Source: Agrobacterium tumefaciens (GTDB taxonomy: Bacteria > Pseudomonadota > Alphaproteobacteria > Rhizobiales > Rhizobiaceae). From it: a DNA stretch of 64,000 bases. This document shows positions 55,471 to 63,251 of the stretch, one piece after another. The notes under the pieces were generated by a model, which saw only the letters and a program-made list of their open reading frames with translations, made no database searches and was not told where the DNA came from. The position numbers were made by a program, and so were the translations under genes. The stretch is from the NCBI RefSeq assembly GCF_005221325.1, contig NZ_CP039889.1:682001-746000 (forward strand), in the 5' to 3' direction. Position 1 is the first letter of the stretch. Each line of letters begins with the position of its first letter.

Positions 55471-56742
55471 ATGTCCAGCGATCCAAAGAATCCGGATTTT
55501 CAGGACCCGCGCATCGCGGCGCTGATGGCGTCTGCGGAGCGTGATCGTCCCGCGGCAGACAGCAGCCGGCGCGTTGGACGCGATGGCCGGGAATTCTGCA
55601 TCTATCCGGGTCAGCTCGGTTACGACATGCAGGAAGAACTCGACTTCCTGTCCAACCGCGTCATGGAGGCGAATGTCTTCTTCACCGGGCGGCTTCTCGC
55701 GCCCGCTATGCCGCGCATCGAAGACAAGTCCGTGCGCTTCGCCCTCATTCGCGACGAGAACGGCGCCAGAAGCCGCATGCGCTTTCTGATGCCCTTTACC
55801 GTGGAAAAGCCGGGTTTTTCCATCGGTCCTTCCATCATTCGCGTCTGGGCAAATCCGTTCGGGCCGCTCGGCACGCCGCTGGTCGATACCGAAGGGGCGG
55901 CTGAAACCCTCGATAATCTCTTCGACGCCCTTTCCGACCCGAACATGCGTCTGCCGAATGTTCTTGTCCTGCCGGATGTGCGGCTGGAAGGGCCGTTTGC
56001 GCGCATGTTCAGGGCCATCGCGCTCAGCCGCAACCTGCCGGTGACGACAACGAGCAATTATCACCGTCCGATGCTGGAAAGTCTCCTTGATGGCAGGGCC
56101 TATCTGCGCAACGCCCTTGCGCCACACCACCTGCGCGAAATGAGCAGGCAGTGGCGTCAGCTCGAAAAGCTTGGGTCCCTCTCCTACAGCGTGACCCGCC
56201 AGCCGAAGGATGTGCGCTACCGCATGGAGGAATTTCTGGCGCTGGAGGCGAGTGGCTGGAAGGGCCGCAAACGCACCGCGCTGGTCAACGACCGGTATCG
56301 CGCCGCCTTCGCCCGTGAGGCGATCACCAACCTGGCCGAAGCCGATGCCGTTCGTATCCACACCATCGATCTCAATGGCAGCGCCATCGCATCCATGGTG
56401 GTCTTCATCACGGCCGGCGAAGCCTATACGTGGAAAACCGCCTTCGACGAAAACTATTCGCAATATTCGCCCGGCAAGCTGCTGGTGCAGAAACTGACAG
56501 ACTGGCATCTGGACGACGCCAATATTCTGCGCAGCGACAGCTGCGCGGTGCCAGATCATCCGATTATGAGCCGCTTCTGGCAGGAACGACAGGAAATGGG
56601 CACCCTGGTCGTCGGCCTGACCCAGAACAGCGACCGCGACGTGCGGCAGGTTTCCACGCAGGTGGACATGTACCGCAACACCCGCAACCTCGCCCGCAGC
56701 CTGCGGCAAAAGATCCTGTCCTTCGGACGCAAGGGCAACTGA
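55471..56742 (+). CDS. GNAT-fold acyltransferase of the CelD/BcsL (BioF2-like) family
   Basis: This is a cytoplasmic acyltransferase-like protein of 423 residues. The start is the ATG at 55471 (MSSDPKNPDFQDPRIA), 8 nt after the flippase stop; the frame is open further upstream inside the flippase gene, which is not credible. The first half contains RFLMPFTVEKPGFSIGPSI and similar beta segments. The second half has the Acetyltransf_6/BioF2 block FLALEASGWKGRKRTAL (about residue 255), then KTAFDENYSQYSPGKLL and DSCAVPDHPIMSRFWQER. Members of this family are found in cellulose and exopolysaccharide loci and probably acylate sugars or lipid-linked intermediates. The acceptor here is unknown. Confidence 0.8.
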   Translation: MSSDPKNPDFQDPRIAALMASAERDRPAADSSRRVGRDGREFCIYPGQLGYDMQEELDFLSNRVMEANVFFTGRLLAPAMPRIEDKSVRFALIRDENGARSRMRFLMPFTVEKPGFSIGPSIIRVWANPFGPLGTPLVDTEGAAETLDNLFDALSDPNMRLPNVLVLPDVRLEGPFARMFRAIALSRNLPVTTTSNYHRPMLESLLDGRAYLRNALAPHHLREMSRQWRQLEKLGSLSYSVTRQPKDVRYRMEEFLALEASGWKGRKRTALVNDRYRAAFAREAITNLAEADAVRIHTIDLNGSAIASMVVFITAGEAYTWKTAFDENYSQYSPGKLLVQKLTDWHLDDANILRSDSCAVPDHPIMSRFWQERQEMGTLVVGLTQNSDRDVRQVSTQVDMYRNTRNLARSLRQKILSFGRKGN

Positions 56743-56771
56743 TCCGAAGGACGCCGGGGCGCCCTTCGGAT
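56742..56771. terminator. Hairpin between convergent acyltransferase and glycine-rich genes
   Basis: ATCCGAAGG (56742-56750) pairs with CCTTCGGAT (56763-56771); inside, CGCC pairs with GGCG. The long stem lies directly between two convergent stops (56742 and 56795). There is no T-run, so termination in either direction is plausible but not assured. Confidence 0.6.
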
Positions 56772-56794
56772 ATGGTCGGCAAATGAGGCCGGTT

Positions 56795-57445
56795 TCAGCG
56801 CGAGGCCGTCCGGATCATCTTGCACAATTGCGTCAGGGCTGCATCATATCCGCCACCCAGAATATCGACACAGCGACGCGCGAGTTTGATCTGCTCGGTC
56901 CGTGACATGTCGTTATAGGCCTGTATGGCATTGCGCATGGCGCCGGGCGATACGTTGCCGGGATTTTGCGGATTGTTTGGATTGCCAGGATTGTTAGGAT
57001 TGTTAGGATTGCCGGGATTGCCCGGCGAACGAGAACCGCCAATGCCAAGTCCGACATCAACGCCCAGACCGCGTGATCCGCCGACATTGGCTCCGACATT
57101 GGCGTTGACTCCGTTGGAGCCGCCAACGGAGGCATTCACGCCGGCATTGACCCCGCTGGAACCACCAACGGATGCGTTGACATCCGCATTGACCCCATTG
57201 CTGCCACCGACCGAAGCGTTGACATCCGCGCCCAGCCCGCCGCCGCTCCGGCCGCCGACATCCGCGCTGGCATTGACACCGCCGCTACCGCCAACGGAAG
57301 CGTCGACCCCGAGACCACCGCTACCGTTACCACCCACGCTGGCATTAACCCCATTCTCTCCACCGATCCCGATATCCAGTGCATGGGCATTGACCGGCAA
57401 GATCAGGCAGGCAGACAGTAACAAATTGCGAGAAAGAGCCCTCAT
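56795..57445 (-). CDS. Secreted glycine-rich protein of 14-residue repeats
   Basis: I do not recognise this 216-residue protein as a named family. A signal peptide (residues 1-22, ending NAHA) is followed by about 125 residues of imperfect 14-residue repeats of the form ADVNASVGGSNGVN. Three adjacent copies near the centre are almost identical, flanked by looser ones (GGNGSGGLGVDASVGGSGGVN). Then comes a short NPG/NPN tripeptide array (GNPNNPNNPGNP) and a C-terminal helical domain of about 50 residues with two cysteines (Cys192, Cys208). The regular small-residue repeat suggests a beta-solenoid or structural matrix protein. It is a single-gene unit, convergent with the glycan acyltransferase, with a long AT-rich upstream region. 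Confidence 0.8.
   Translation of the reverse strand: MRALSRNLLLSACLILPVNAHALDIGIGGENGVNASVGGNGSGGLGVDASVGGSGGVNASADVGGRSGGGLGADVNASVGGSNGVNADVNASVGGSSGVNAGVNASVGGSNGVNANVGANVGGSRGLGVDVGLGIGGSRSPGNPGNPNNPNNPGNPNNPQNPGNVSPGAMRNAIQAYNDMSRTEQIKLARRCVDILGGGYDAALTQLCKMIRTASR
56960..57330 (-). repeat. Coding tandem repeats: 42-bp units and a 9-bp array
   Basis: Within the glycine-rich gene, DNA units of about 42 bp repeat from roughly 57040 to 57330 and encode the 14-residue motif. The third-codon positions vary, so the array is old and not a recent slippage product. From about 56960 to 57025 a shorter array of near-identical 9-bp steps (TTGTTAGGA, TTGCCAGGA and similar on the plus strand) encodes the Asn-Pro-Gly/Asn tripeptides. 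The latter looks much more prone to slippage. Confidence 0.75.
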
Positions 57446-57802
57446 AATTTCCTCCCTATGAGTTTGGCTACTCCCGCCCCGCGTGGAAACTCCACCTCAG
57501 GATTATAGTTTCAATTAGTAATTGCGTATATACTAATTTATTAGAGATATCTAAAATTATCGGAATGATTCAATCCTGGGTGTATCGTTTTGGAACGGAT
57601 GCGGCCGATTGAAGCGCCCGCCTCGCGGCAATTCTGCCGAATTTCTTTCGGAGAACGGCCGTTATTTCGCCCTATCTCGCAGCGCACATCCATACCGTTT
57701 CGCCTGGCAAATTTCCCGCTTTTGGGCTTGCACGCACGGTCTCGCCCGTGATAGACGCCGTGGCATTGCCTCAGTGACCTGAATCACAATCGGCAGCGAA
57801 AT
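57446..57802. other. 357-nt intergenic region between the glycine-rich gene and tRNA-Leu
   Basis: No gene is supported. The part next to the glycine-rich gene (about 57505-57560) is markedly AT-rich (AATTAGTAATTGCGTATATAC; TTATTAGAGATATC) and probably holds its promoter on the minus strand. The rest, up to the tRNA, has average composition. I see no convincing consensus tRNA promoter, only a weak TTGCAC with a distant AT-rich hexamer near 57730-57755. Confidence 0.5.
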
Positions 57803-57887
57803 GCGGGTGTGGTGGAATTGGTAGACGCGCCGGACTCAAAATCCGGTTCCGAAAGGAGTGTCGGTTCGAGCCCGACCACCCGCACCA
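57803..57887 (+). tRNA. tRNA-Leu (anticodon CAA)
   Basis: An 85-nt tRNA with encoded CCA end. The acceptor stem pairs GCGGGTG (57803-57809) with CACCCGC (57877-57883), followed by A and CCA (57885-57887). The anticodon stem CCGGA/TCCGG encloses the loop CTCAAAA, giving anticodon CAA, which reads UUG codons. The long variable arm (GTTCCGAAAGGAGTGTC region) and the T-loop GGTTCGAGCC confirm a class II leucine tRNA. Confidence 0.96.
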
Positions 57888-57948
57888 CCTCTAATGATTT
57901 GCATGACATTATGGGCATGATCTAGGCCATCCACGGTCGGGCATCGCC

Positions 57949-58791
57949 CTACGCCGCCAGATAAAATCGTCTGGCATTTCCGTGACCGATCGATGCCTGC
58001 TCATCCGGCGAAAGCGCCGACAGAAACTCCCTCGTCATGGCGATCCATTCCGGCAAGCCGGAGCCGAGATCGACCACCGGCCAGTCGCCGCCCCAGACCA
58101 TTCTTGCCGGGCCGAACAGGTTCAATACGGTTTCCACATAAGGCCTCACGCTTTCCAGCGTCGCTTTCCCCGGCGCACAATAGGCGGTGACACCGGAGAG
58201 CTTGACGGAGAGATTGGGCAGGCTGGCCAGATCGGTCATGCGCTCGCTCCAGCCGGGAAAATCGTTCCCGGCGATGTCAGGCGTGCCGCAATGGTCGAGC
58301 ATGAAGCGGACGTCGGGGCAGGCCCGGACGAGCTCGGCGGCAATGGCGAGCTGGCGGGAGTGAAAGCACAGATCGACCGACCATCCGGCCCTTCCGATCT
58401 TGCGCACGTTCCGCCGGTAGTTTTCCGCACGGCTGGTATCGTCGGGCATGACTTGCAGGATACGCCGGAAGCCGACCACGTTGAGGCGGCGACACTCCTC
58501 CAGCCAGGCGTCGAAACCCCGGTCCGTCTCCGGCCGGCAGCTGGCGATCTGGCCGAACATCGGCAAGGCGCCCTCCCCAACCATGCCAGCGATAAGACGG
58601 GCCTCCGCCCGATAATCGCCGTCGTCGACCCCACTCTCCATGAAGATCGTGCCGATGACGCCGCTGCCCTCGACAAGGGCCGCATAATCCGCCCGGGTGA
58701 AGCTTCCTGCAAGGCTCGGCTCCCCGCGCGTCCAGGCATAACCGAGTTTGCCCCGCAAGATCAGATGCTGGTGGGTATCAATCAGGTCCAT
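57949..58791 (-). CDS. Amidohydrolase family lactonase-like protein
   Basis: This is a 280-residue TIM-barrel amidohydrolase (amidohydro_2 group) that resembles L-fuconolactonase and related sugar lactone hydrolases. The metal-binding start DLIDTHQHL (residues 2-10), the mid-barrel FMLDHCGTPDI and the late WGGDWPVVDLG are all present. The start is the ATG ending at 58791, preceded by GGAGGAGGAC; a GTG or other start at 58818 would overlap the upstream aldo/keto reductase stop. It is the last gene of the leftward sugar-acid operon. With the aldo/keto reductase it would form a dehydrogenase-lactonase pair that converts an aldose to its aldonic acid. The real sugar is not known. Confidence 0.8.
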   Translation of the reverse strand: MDLIDTHQHLILRGKLGYAWTRGEPSLAGSFTRADYAALVEGSGVIGTIFMESGVDDGDYRAEARLIAGMVGEGALPMFGQIASCRPETDRGFDAWLEECRRLNVVGFRRILQVMPDDTSRAENYRRNVRKIGRAGWSVDLCFHSRQLAIAAELVRACPDVRFMLDHCGTPDIAGNDFPGWSERMTDLASLPNLSVKLSGVTAYCAPGKATLESVRPYVETVLNLFGPARMVWGGDWPVVDLGSGLPEWIAMTREFLSALSPDEQASIGHGNARRFYLAA

Positions 58792-58814
58792 GGCGTCCTC
58801 CTCCCTGTCCTCGG

Positions 58815-59804
58815 TCAATCTTCAAGAGCGAGCGCGTCAAAACCCGCCCAGGCGGCGTCCGGCACGGCTGTTTCGAAAATGGATAGATTGCGCCGGAGAC
58901 TGTCCGGTTTCGCCGTGCCGATCAGCACGCTGGCGACATCGGCGTTTTGCAGCGGAAAATGCAATGCCGCGGCCGCAAGTGCCACGCCGTGGCTGGCGGC
59001 GTGGGCCTCCATGGCGCGCACCCGCTCCATGACTTCAGGTGCAGCCTCAACGTAATTGAAGGTCGCACCCGGCCTTGCCCCGGTTGCAAGAATGCCCGAG
59101 TTGAAGACACCGCCGATGATGAGCGACGTGCCGGTTTCCGCACAACGCCCAAGCAGCCGTGCTGCCGCCGAACGGTCGAGCAGCGTATAGCGGCCCGCCA
59201 GAAGGATGCAGTCGATTTCGTCGATTTCCATCAGGTTCAGGCAGGCCGGAACCTCGTTCACGCCGAGGCCGAACGCGCCGATCTTGCCTTTCGCCTTCAA
59301 TTCGTGCAGCGCCTCGATGCCGCTTTCGGTGAATATCCCGAAATGATGGCGATAGGCTTCCTCTCCCAGAGTGGTCACCTCCAGATCGTGGACATAGAGA
59401 ATATCCACGGAGCCGAGGCCAAGCCGGGCAAGGCTCTGCTCGTGCGAGCGCATGATGCCATCATAGCTGTAGTCGTATTCCACCACGAAAGGTAGCGCTT
59501 CGACGAAACCGTAATCCGGTGTGACACCCTCTTCAGCCGGCTTCAGGATCCGCCCGACCTTGGTGGACAGCACGAATGCATCACGCGGTTTCGTCTGGAG
59601 GAAATCCCCGATACGGCGCTCCGAAAGGCCCTGCCCGTAATAGGGCGCGGTATCGAAGTAGCGGATACCGGCGTCCCAGGTGGTCTGCAGCGTCGCCATC
59701 GCATCCTCGCGGCTGACACTGCGATAGAGATTGCCGATACCGGCTGCGCCGAAGGAAAGCTCGCTCAGCGACAGTCCTGTGCGTCCAAGTTTGCGGGTCT
59801 TCAT
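58815..59804 (-). CDS. Aldo/keto reductase (D-threo-aldose/L-fucose dehydrogenase-like)
   Basis: This is a 329-residue NAD(P)-dependent TIM-barrel oxidoreductase of the aldo/keto reductase superfamily. The catalytic residues are visible: Asp and Tyr in YFDTAPYYGQGLSE (about residues 48-61), Lys in LSTKVGR and His in ILYVHDLEVTTLG. The overall pattern is closest to D-threo-aldose 1-dehydrogenase (L-fucose dehydrogenase) and pyridoxal dehydrogenase-like members, which oxidise an aldose to a lactone. The start ATG ending at 59804 overlaps the UxuA stop by 4 nt, so translation is coupled. Product and substrate are inferred from family and from the lactonase-like partner. Confidence 0.83.
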   Translation of the reverse strand: MKTRKLGRTGLSLSELSFGAAGIGNLYRSVSREDAMATLQTTWDAGIRYFDTAPYYGQGLSERRIGDFLQTKPRDAFVLSTKVGRILKPAEEGVTPDYGFVEALPFVVEYDYSYDGIMRSHEQSLARLGLGSVDILYVHDLEVTTLGEEAYRHHFGIFTESGIEALHELKAKGKIGAFGLGVNEVPACLNLMEIDEIDCILLAGRYTLLDRSAAARLLGRCAETGTSLIIGGVFNSGILATGARPGATFNYVEAAPEVMERVRAMEAHAASHGVALAAAALHFPLQNADVASVLIGTAKPDSLRRNLSIFETAVPDAAWAGFDALALED

Positions 59805-60994
59805 GCGGCAGCCTCCTCGCGCCGCAGCTGGCGCTCGACGGTTCGGATGACACCACGGAGTTCGCCCAGACCCTTCATGCGGCCGATATAGGAATATCCG
59901 GGGTTGGTCTTTTTGGTGATGTCGTCGCCCAGCAGATGGCCGTGGTCCGGCCGCATCGGAATATCGGTCCTTCGGCCGGCCCGGGCGGCGGCCCGCTCCT
60001 CGCGCAACAGCGCCTCGATGACGCCGATCATGTCGGTTCCGCCATCCAGATGATCGTCCTCGAAGAAAGAACCATCTGCTTCGACGGTGACATTGCGCAG
60101 ATGGGCGAAATTGATGCGGGATGCGAATTCCTGTGCCATTGCCACGAGATCATTATCGCTGCGGGCACCGTAGGAGCCGGTGCAGAGGGTGATGCCGTTG
60201 TTCGGGCTTTCAACGGCCGACAGGATGGCGCGGATATCGGCAGGTGTTGAGACCACGCGCGGCAGGCCGAACAGGGAGAATGGCGGATCATCCGGGTGGA
60301 TGCCGAGATGCACGCCCACCTCTTCCGCCACCGGCACGACCTCCCGCAGAAAGGCGAGAAGATTGCCCTGCATGGTCGCGCTGTCGATACCATCGAATGA
60401 AGCAATCAGCGCGGCGATGGATTGGCGCGTCTGCACCAGCGCGCCGCCCGGCAGACCGGCGATGATGTTGCGCTCCAGAAGCGACTGCTCCTCTTCGCTC
60501 ATTTTCGCGAAACGCGCTTCAGCCCGCGCCACCAGTGCGGGATCGTAATTTTCGGCCGCACGGGCACGCTTCAGGATGAAGACGTCATAGGCGACGAAAT
60601 CCGCCATTTCGAAGCGCAGCGCCAATCCGGTGTTGCGCGCCTGCCAGCGCAGATTCGTGCGCGTCCAGTCCACGACAGGCATGAAATTATAGCAAACGAC
60701 GGGAACGCCGGCGCGGCCGAGACGGACGAGCGTATCCTTCCAGCGCGCGATCGCCTTCGAAGCATCGGCGTCGCCGCGCTTGATGGACTGTTCCATCGGA
60801 ATGGATTCGCAGACACTCCATTCCAGACCGGCCGCCTCGATCATCGCCTTGCGTTTGGCGATCTCTTCCGCCGGCCACGCGGTGCCGTCGGGAATCTGGT
60901 GCAGCGCCGTCACAACGCCGCTCGCACCCGTCTGCCGCACATGCTCAAGGGTGATCGGGTCCGATTCACCGAACCAGCGCCAGGTTTCCTTCAT
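59801..60994 (-). CDS. uxuA: Mannonate dehydratase
   Basis: UxuA dehydrates D-mannonate to 2-keto-3-deoxygluconate in hexuronate degradation. The 397-residue protein has the family start KETWRWFGESDPITLEHVRQTGASGVVTAL and the metal-binding FCTGSYGAR-like segment (LCTGSYGARSDND). The terminal blocks PMRPDHGHLLGDD and NPGYSYIGRMKGLGELRG are highly specific for UxuA. It lies 3 nt downstream of the reductase (UxuB-like) gene and overlaps the aldo/keto reductase by 4 nt. With the reductase it would channel fructuronate to 2-keto-3-deoxygluconate, which then enters the Entner-Doudoroff pathway. Confidence 0.94.
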   Translation of the reverse strand: MKETWRWFGESDPITLEHVRQTGASGVVTALHQIPDGTAWPAEEIAKRKAMIEAAGLEWSVCESIPMEQSIKRGDADASKAIARWKDTLVRLGRAGVPVVCYNFMPVVDWTRTNLRWQARNTGLALRFEMADFVAYDVFILKRARAAENYDPALVARAEARFAKMSEEEQSLLERNIIAGLPGGALVQTRQSIAALIASFDGIDSATMQGNLLAFLREVVPVAEEVGVHLGIHPDDPPFSLFGLPRVVSTPADIRAILSAVESPNNGITLCTGSYGARSDNDLVAMAQEFASRINFAHLRNVTVEADGSFFEDDHLDGGTDMIGVIEALLREERAAARAGRRTDIPMRPDHGHLLGDDITKKTNPGYSYIGRMKGLGELRGVIRTVERQLRREEAAA

Positions 60995-60997
60995 AGT

Positions 60998-62470
60998 CTA
61001 CTCCTCCGAAAAATGCCGTTCGATGGCGCCGAGCGCGCCGTATTGGACGATATCGCGATAGGCGGCCCGAAGCGTCGTGACGAATGCTCCGTCGTTCTGC
61101 CATTCAGGCCCGAAGACGCGACGGAACGTTAAAAACCGGTCGATGATTGCGTCCGTGTCCTCGCCGTTGCCAGTGGGAGTGCCCCATTCCGCAAAAGCCG
61201 GATCGGCCATGGTGATTGGCTCTCCCCGCTCGTTCAGCACCGCGCAGGATCGTATCCACATGGCGACGGCAAAAAGGGCGGCCGCATCAGGCGCGCCTGC
61301 GGCACGCAGTTCCGCCAGCGGTGCAAGAATGCGTTGCGGCACTTTCTGTGAGGCGTCCGAAGCGATCTGCGCGGCGCGGTGGCGAAGTGCCGGGTTGGCA
61401 AAACGCAGGCGCAGGCCGGCGACATAGTCCGGGCCGCTGACGGCCGGGCTCAAGGTCGAGCCGACCTCCCGCCAGTAACGGTCGATGTAACCGCGCACCC
61501 GCGGATCGGCGTAGATATCGGCGATCGTCTCCAGTCCGCTGCATTGCCCGATCGCAGCCATGGCCGTGTGGGCGCCGTTCAGCATCCTGAGCTTCATATG
61601 CTCATAGGGCTCGACATCATCGACAAGTTCGGCGCCCGACAACTCGATGCCGGGGCGGCCATGCGGAAAGCGATCCTCGATCACCCAGCGGAAATAGGGT
61701 TCCGCAATCACCGGCCAGGCATCCTCGCAGCCGAGACGCGTCGCCACCCGCTCGCGGTCGGTTGCGGTGGTCGCAGGCACGATGCGGTCCACCATGACAC
61801 AGGGGCAGGAGAGATTTTCCGTAATGAAAGCAGCGAGGTCCTTATCCGCCAGACCAGCCATCTCCACCAGAAGCCGGTGCAGGATGCGGCCATTGGACGG
61901 GAGATTATCGCAGGAGAGCAACGTCAGCGGCACGGCCCCGGCGGCGCGCCGGCGCCTTGTCGCTTCCAGCAGAAAACCGAGCGCCGAACGGGGCCTTTGC
62001 GGATGTTCCAGATCATGAACAACATCGGGATGATCGCGAAGAAGCGCAGCCGCCGACAGATCGGCGAGATAGCCTTTTTCCGTGACGGTCAAAGTGACGA
62101 TCCTGACCCGCGGATCGGCCATGGCCTGCAGCAGCCGTTCCGGCTCTTCCGGGGCAACGATGGTCTCGAGGATGGAGCCGACGATCCGCAGCGTCTCGTT
62201 TTCGCCGTCGCGCAGGCAGAAAGTGTAGAGATTGTTCTGCGGCGCAATTGCATCACGGGTATCCGGGCTGCGCAGCGAGGCAGCGACGATACCCCAGCCC
62301 GTTTCGCCGCGCGCGAGGCAATCATCGATGAACACGGCCTGATGAGCACGGTGAAAAGCGCCGACGCCGAGATGGACGATGCCCGGTGTAACCGCTTTAC
62401 GGTCATAGGCGGGTAAAAGCACGTCTTGCGGCAGATGGGAGAGCGCAAGGGAAGAAAGACGATTGGTCAC
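60998..62470 (-). CDS. uxuB: Fructuronate reductase / mannitol dehydrogenase family protein
   Basis: This is a 490-residue NAD-dependent polyol/aldonate dehydrogenase of the long-chain mannitol dehydrogenase family. The N-terminal Rossmann segment PGIVHLGVGAFHRAHQAVFI and the catalytic Lys-Asn-His motif KLRMLNGAHTAMA (about residues 292-304) are intact. Members reduce fructuronate to mannonate (UxuB), tagaturonate to altronate, or oxidise mannitol, and are hard to separate by eye. The directly following mannonate dehydratase makes fructuronate reductase the best fit. The start ATG ends at 62470, with an 18-nt gap after the SDR gene. Confidence 0.87.
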   Translation of the reverse strand: MTNRLSSLALSHLPQDVLLPAYDRKAVTPGIVHLGVGAFHRAHQAVFIDDCLARGETGWGIVAASLRSPDTRDAIAPQNNLYTFCLRDGENETLRIVGSILETIVAPEEPERLLQAMADPRVRIVTLTVTEKGYLADLSAAALLRDHPDVVHDLEHPQRPRSALGFLLEATRRRRAAGAVPLTLLSCDNLPSNGRILHRLLVEMAGLADKDLAAFITENLSCPCVMVDRIVPATTATDRERVATRLGCEDAWPVIAEPYFRWVIEDRFPHGRPGIELSGAELVDDVEPYEHMKLRMLNGAHTAMAAIGQCSGLETIADIYADPRVRGYIDRYWREVGSTLSPAVSGPDYVAGLRLRFANPALRHRAAQIASDASQKVPQRILAPLAELRAAGAPDAAALFAVAMWIRSCAVLNERGEPITMADPAFAEWGTPTGNGEDTDAIIDRFLTFRRVFGPEWQNDGAFVTTLRAAYRDIVQYGALGAIERHFSEE

Positions 62471-62488
62471 GTTTGTTATCTCCGTATC

Positions 62489-63229
62489 TCAGCCGAATTG
62501 CAGGCCGCCATTCATGTCAACGACCGTTCCGGTCATAAAGCCGGACAGCGGCGAGGCAAGGAACCGCACGGCATGCGCCACTTCCTCCGGCTGGCAGAAG
62601 CGTCCGACGGGAATGGCTGCGAGCTGTCGCTGACGGTCTTCTTCCGATAATTGCTCCATGATCATCGGCGAAACCACATAGGCCGGCGCTACCGCATTGG
62701 CAGTGACGCCGAAGGGCGCGAGTTCACGAGCGGAGGAATAGGTGAGGCCTACCATTGCCGATTTCGACACCGAATAGGCCGTGCCCGCCGTCAGGCCGCC
62801 TGACTTCCATGCATAAGACGAGATGTTGATCAGCCGCCCCCAGCGGTTTTCCTTCATGGCGGGAACGACGGCCTGCGTCAGCAGCAGGGCGGCATCGAGA
62901 TTGACGGCCATCAGCCTGTGCCATTCTTCAAGCGTGGTCGCGGCCAGTTTGTGCGGTGAAAGCACACCGGCATTGTTGACGAGAATGTCGATGACCTCGA
63001 AACGGCCAGCAATATCCTTCATGACGGCCTGCAGCGCCGCCGCATCACCCAGATCGACGGCGATGGGATCGCAGGCACCGCCAAAGCCCTCCGCGAGTGC
63101 CGTCACAGCCTCGATATCGCGATCGAAGGCGATCACCCTTGCCCCTTGCGCCACCAGCGCCATAACCACGGCGCGGCCGATGCCGCCGCACGCGCCCGTC
63201 ACGAGCGCGGTCTTGTGTTTCAGTTCCAT
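62489..63229 (-). CDS. Short-chain dehydrogenase/reductase
   Basis: This is a 246-residue classical SDR with the cofactor motif VTGACGGIGRAVV (residues 10-22), NNAG in DILVNNAGVLS, catalytic Ser in INISSYAW and the YSVSK pair (Tyr and Lys near residues 157-161). The acidic residue after the second strand (FDRD) suggests NAD rather than NADP preference. It is the second gene in the leftward operon. It could be a sugar or aldonate dehydrogenase (KduD or gluconate 5-dehydrogenase-like) feeding into the UxuAB module. The exact substrate cannot be read from the sequence. Confidence 0.85.
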   Translation of the reverse strand: MELKHKTALVTGACGGIGRAVVMALVAQGARVIAFDRDIEAVTALAEGFGGACDPIAVDLGDAAALQAVMKDIAGRFEVIDILVNNAGVLSPHKLAATTLEEWHRLMAVNLDAALLLTQAVVPAMKENRWGRLINISSYAWKSGGLTAGTAYSVSKSAMVGLTYSSARELAPFGVTANAVAPAYVVSPMIMEQLSEEDRQRQLAAIPVGRFCQPEEVAHAVRFLASPLSGFMTGTVVDMNGGLQFG

Positions 63230-63251
63230 TCTGTCTCCTCCACGTCCATTA

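Noticed and set aside
56217..56411. Small open frames inside the BioF2-like gene
   Set aside because: They are antisense or out-of-frame shadows of a conserved domain.
57803..57887. Attachment-site duplication of the tRNA-Leu 3-prime end
   Set aside because: I found no second copy of the tRNA end and no integrase in the window.
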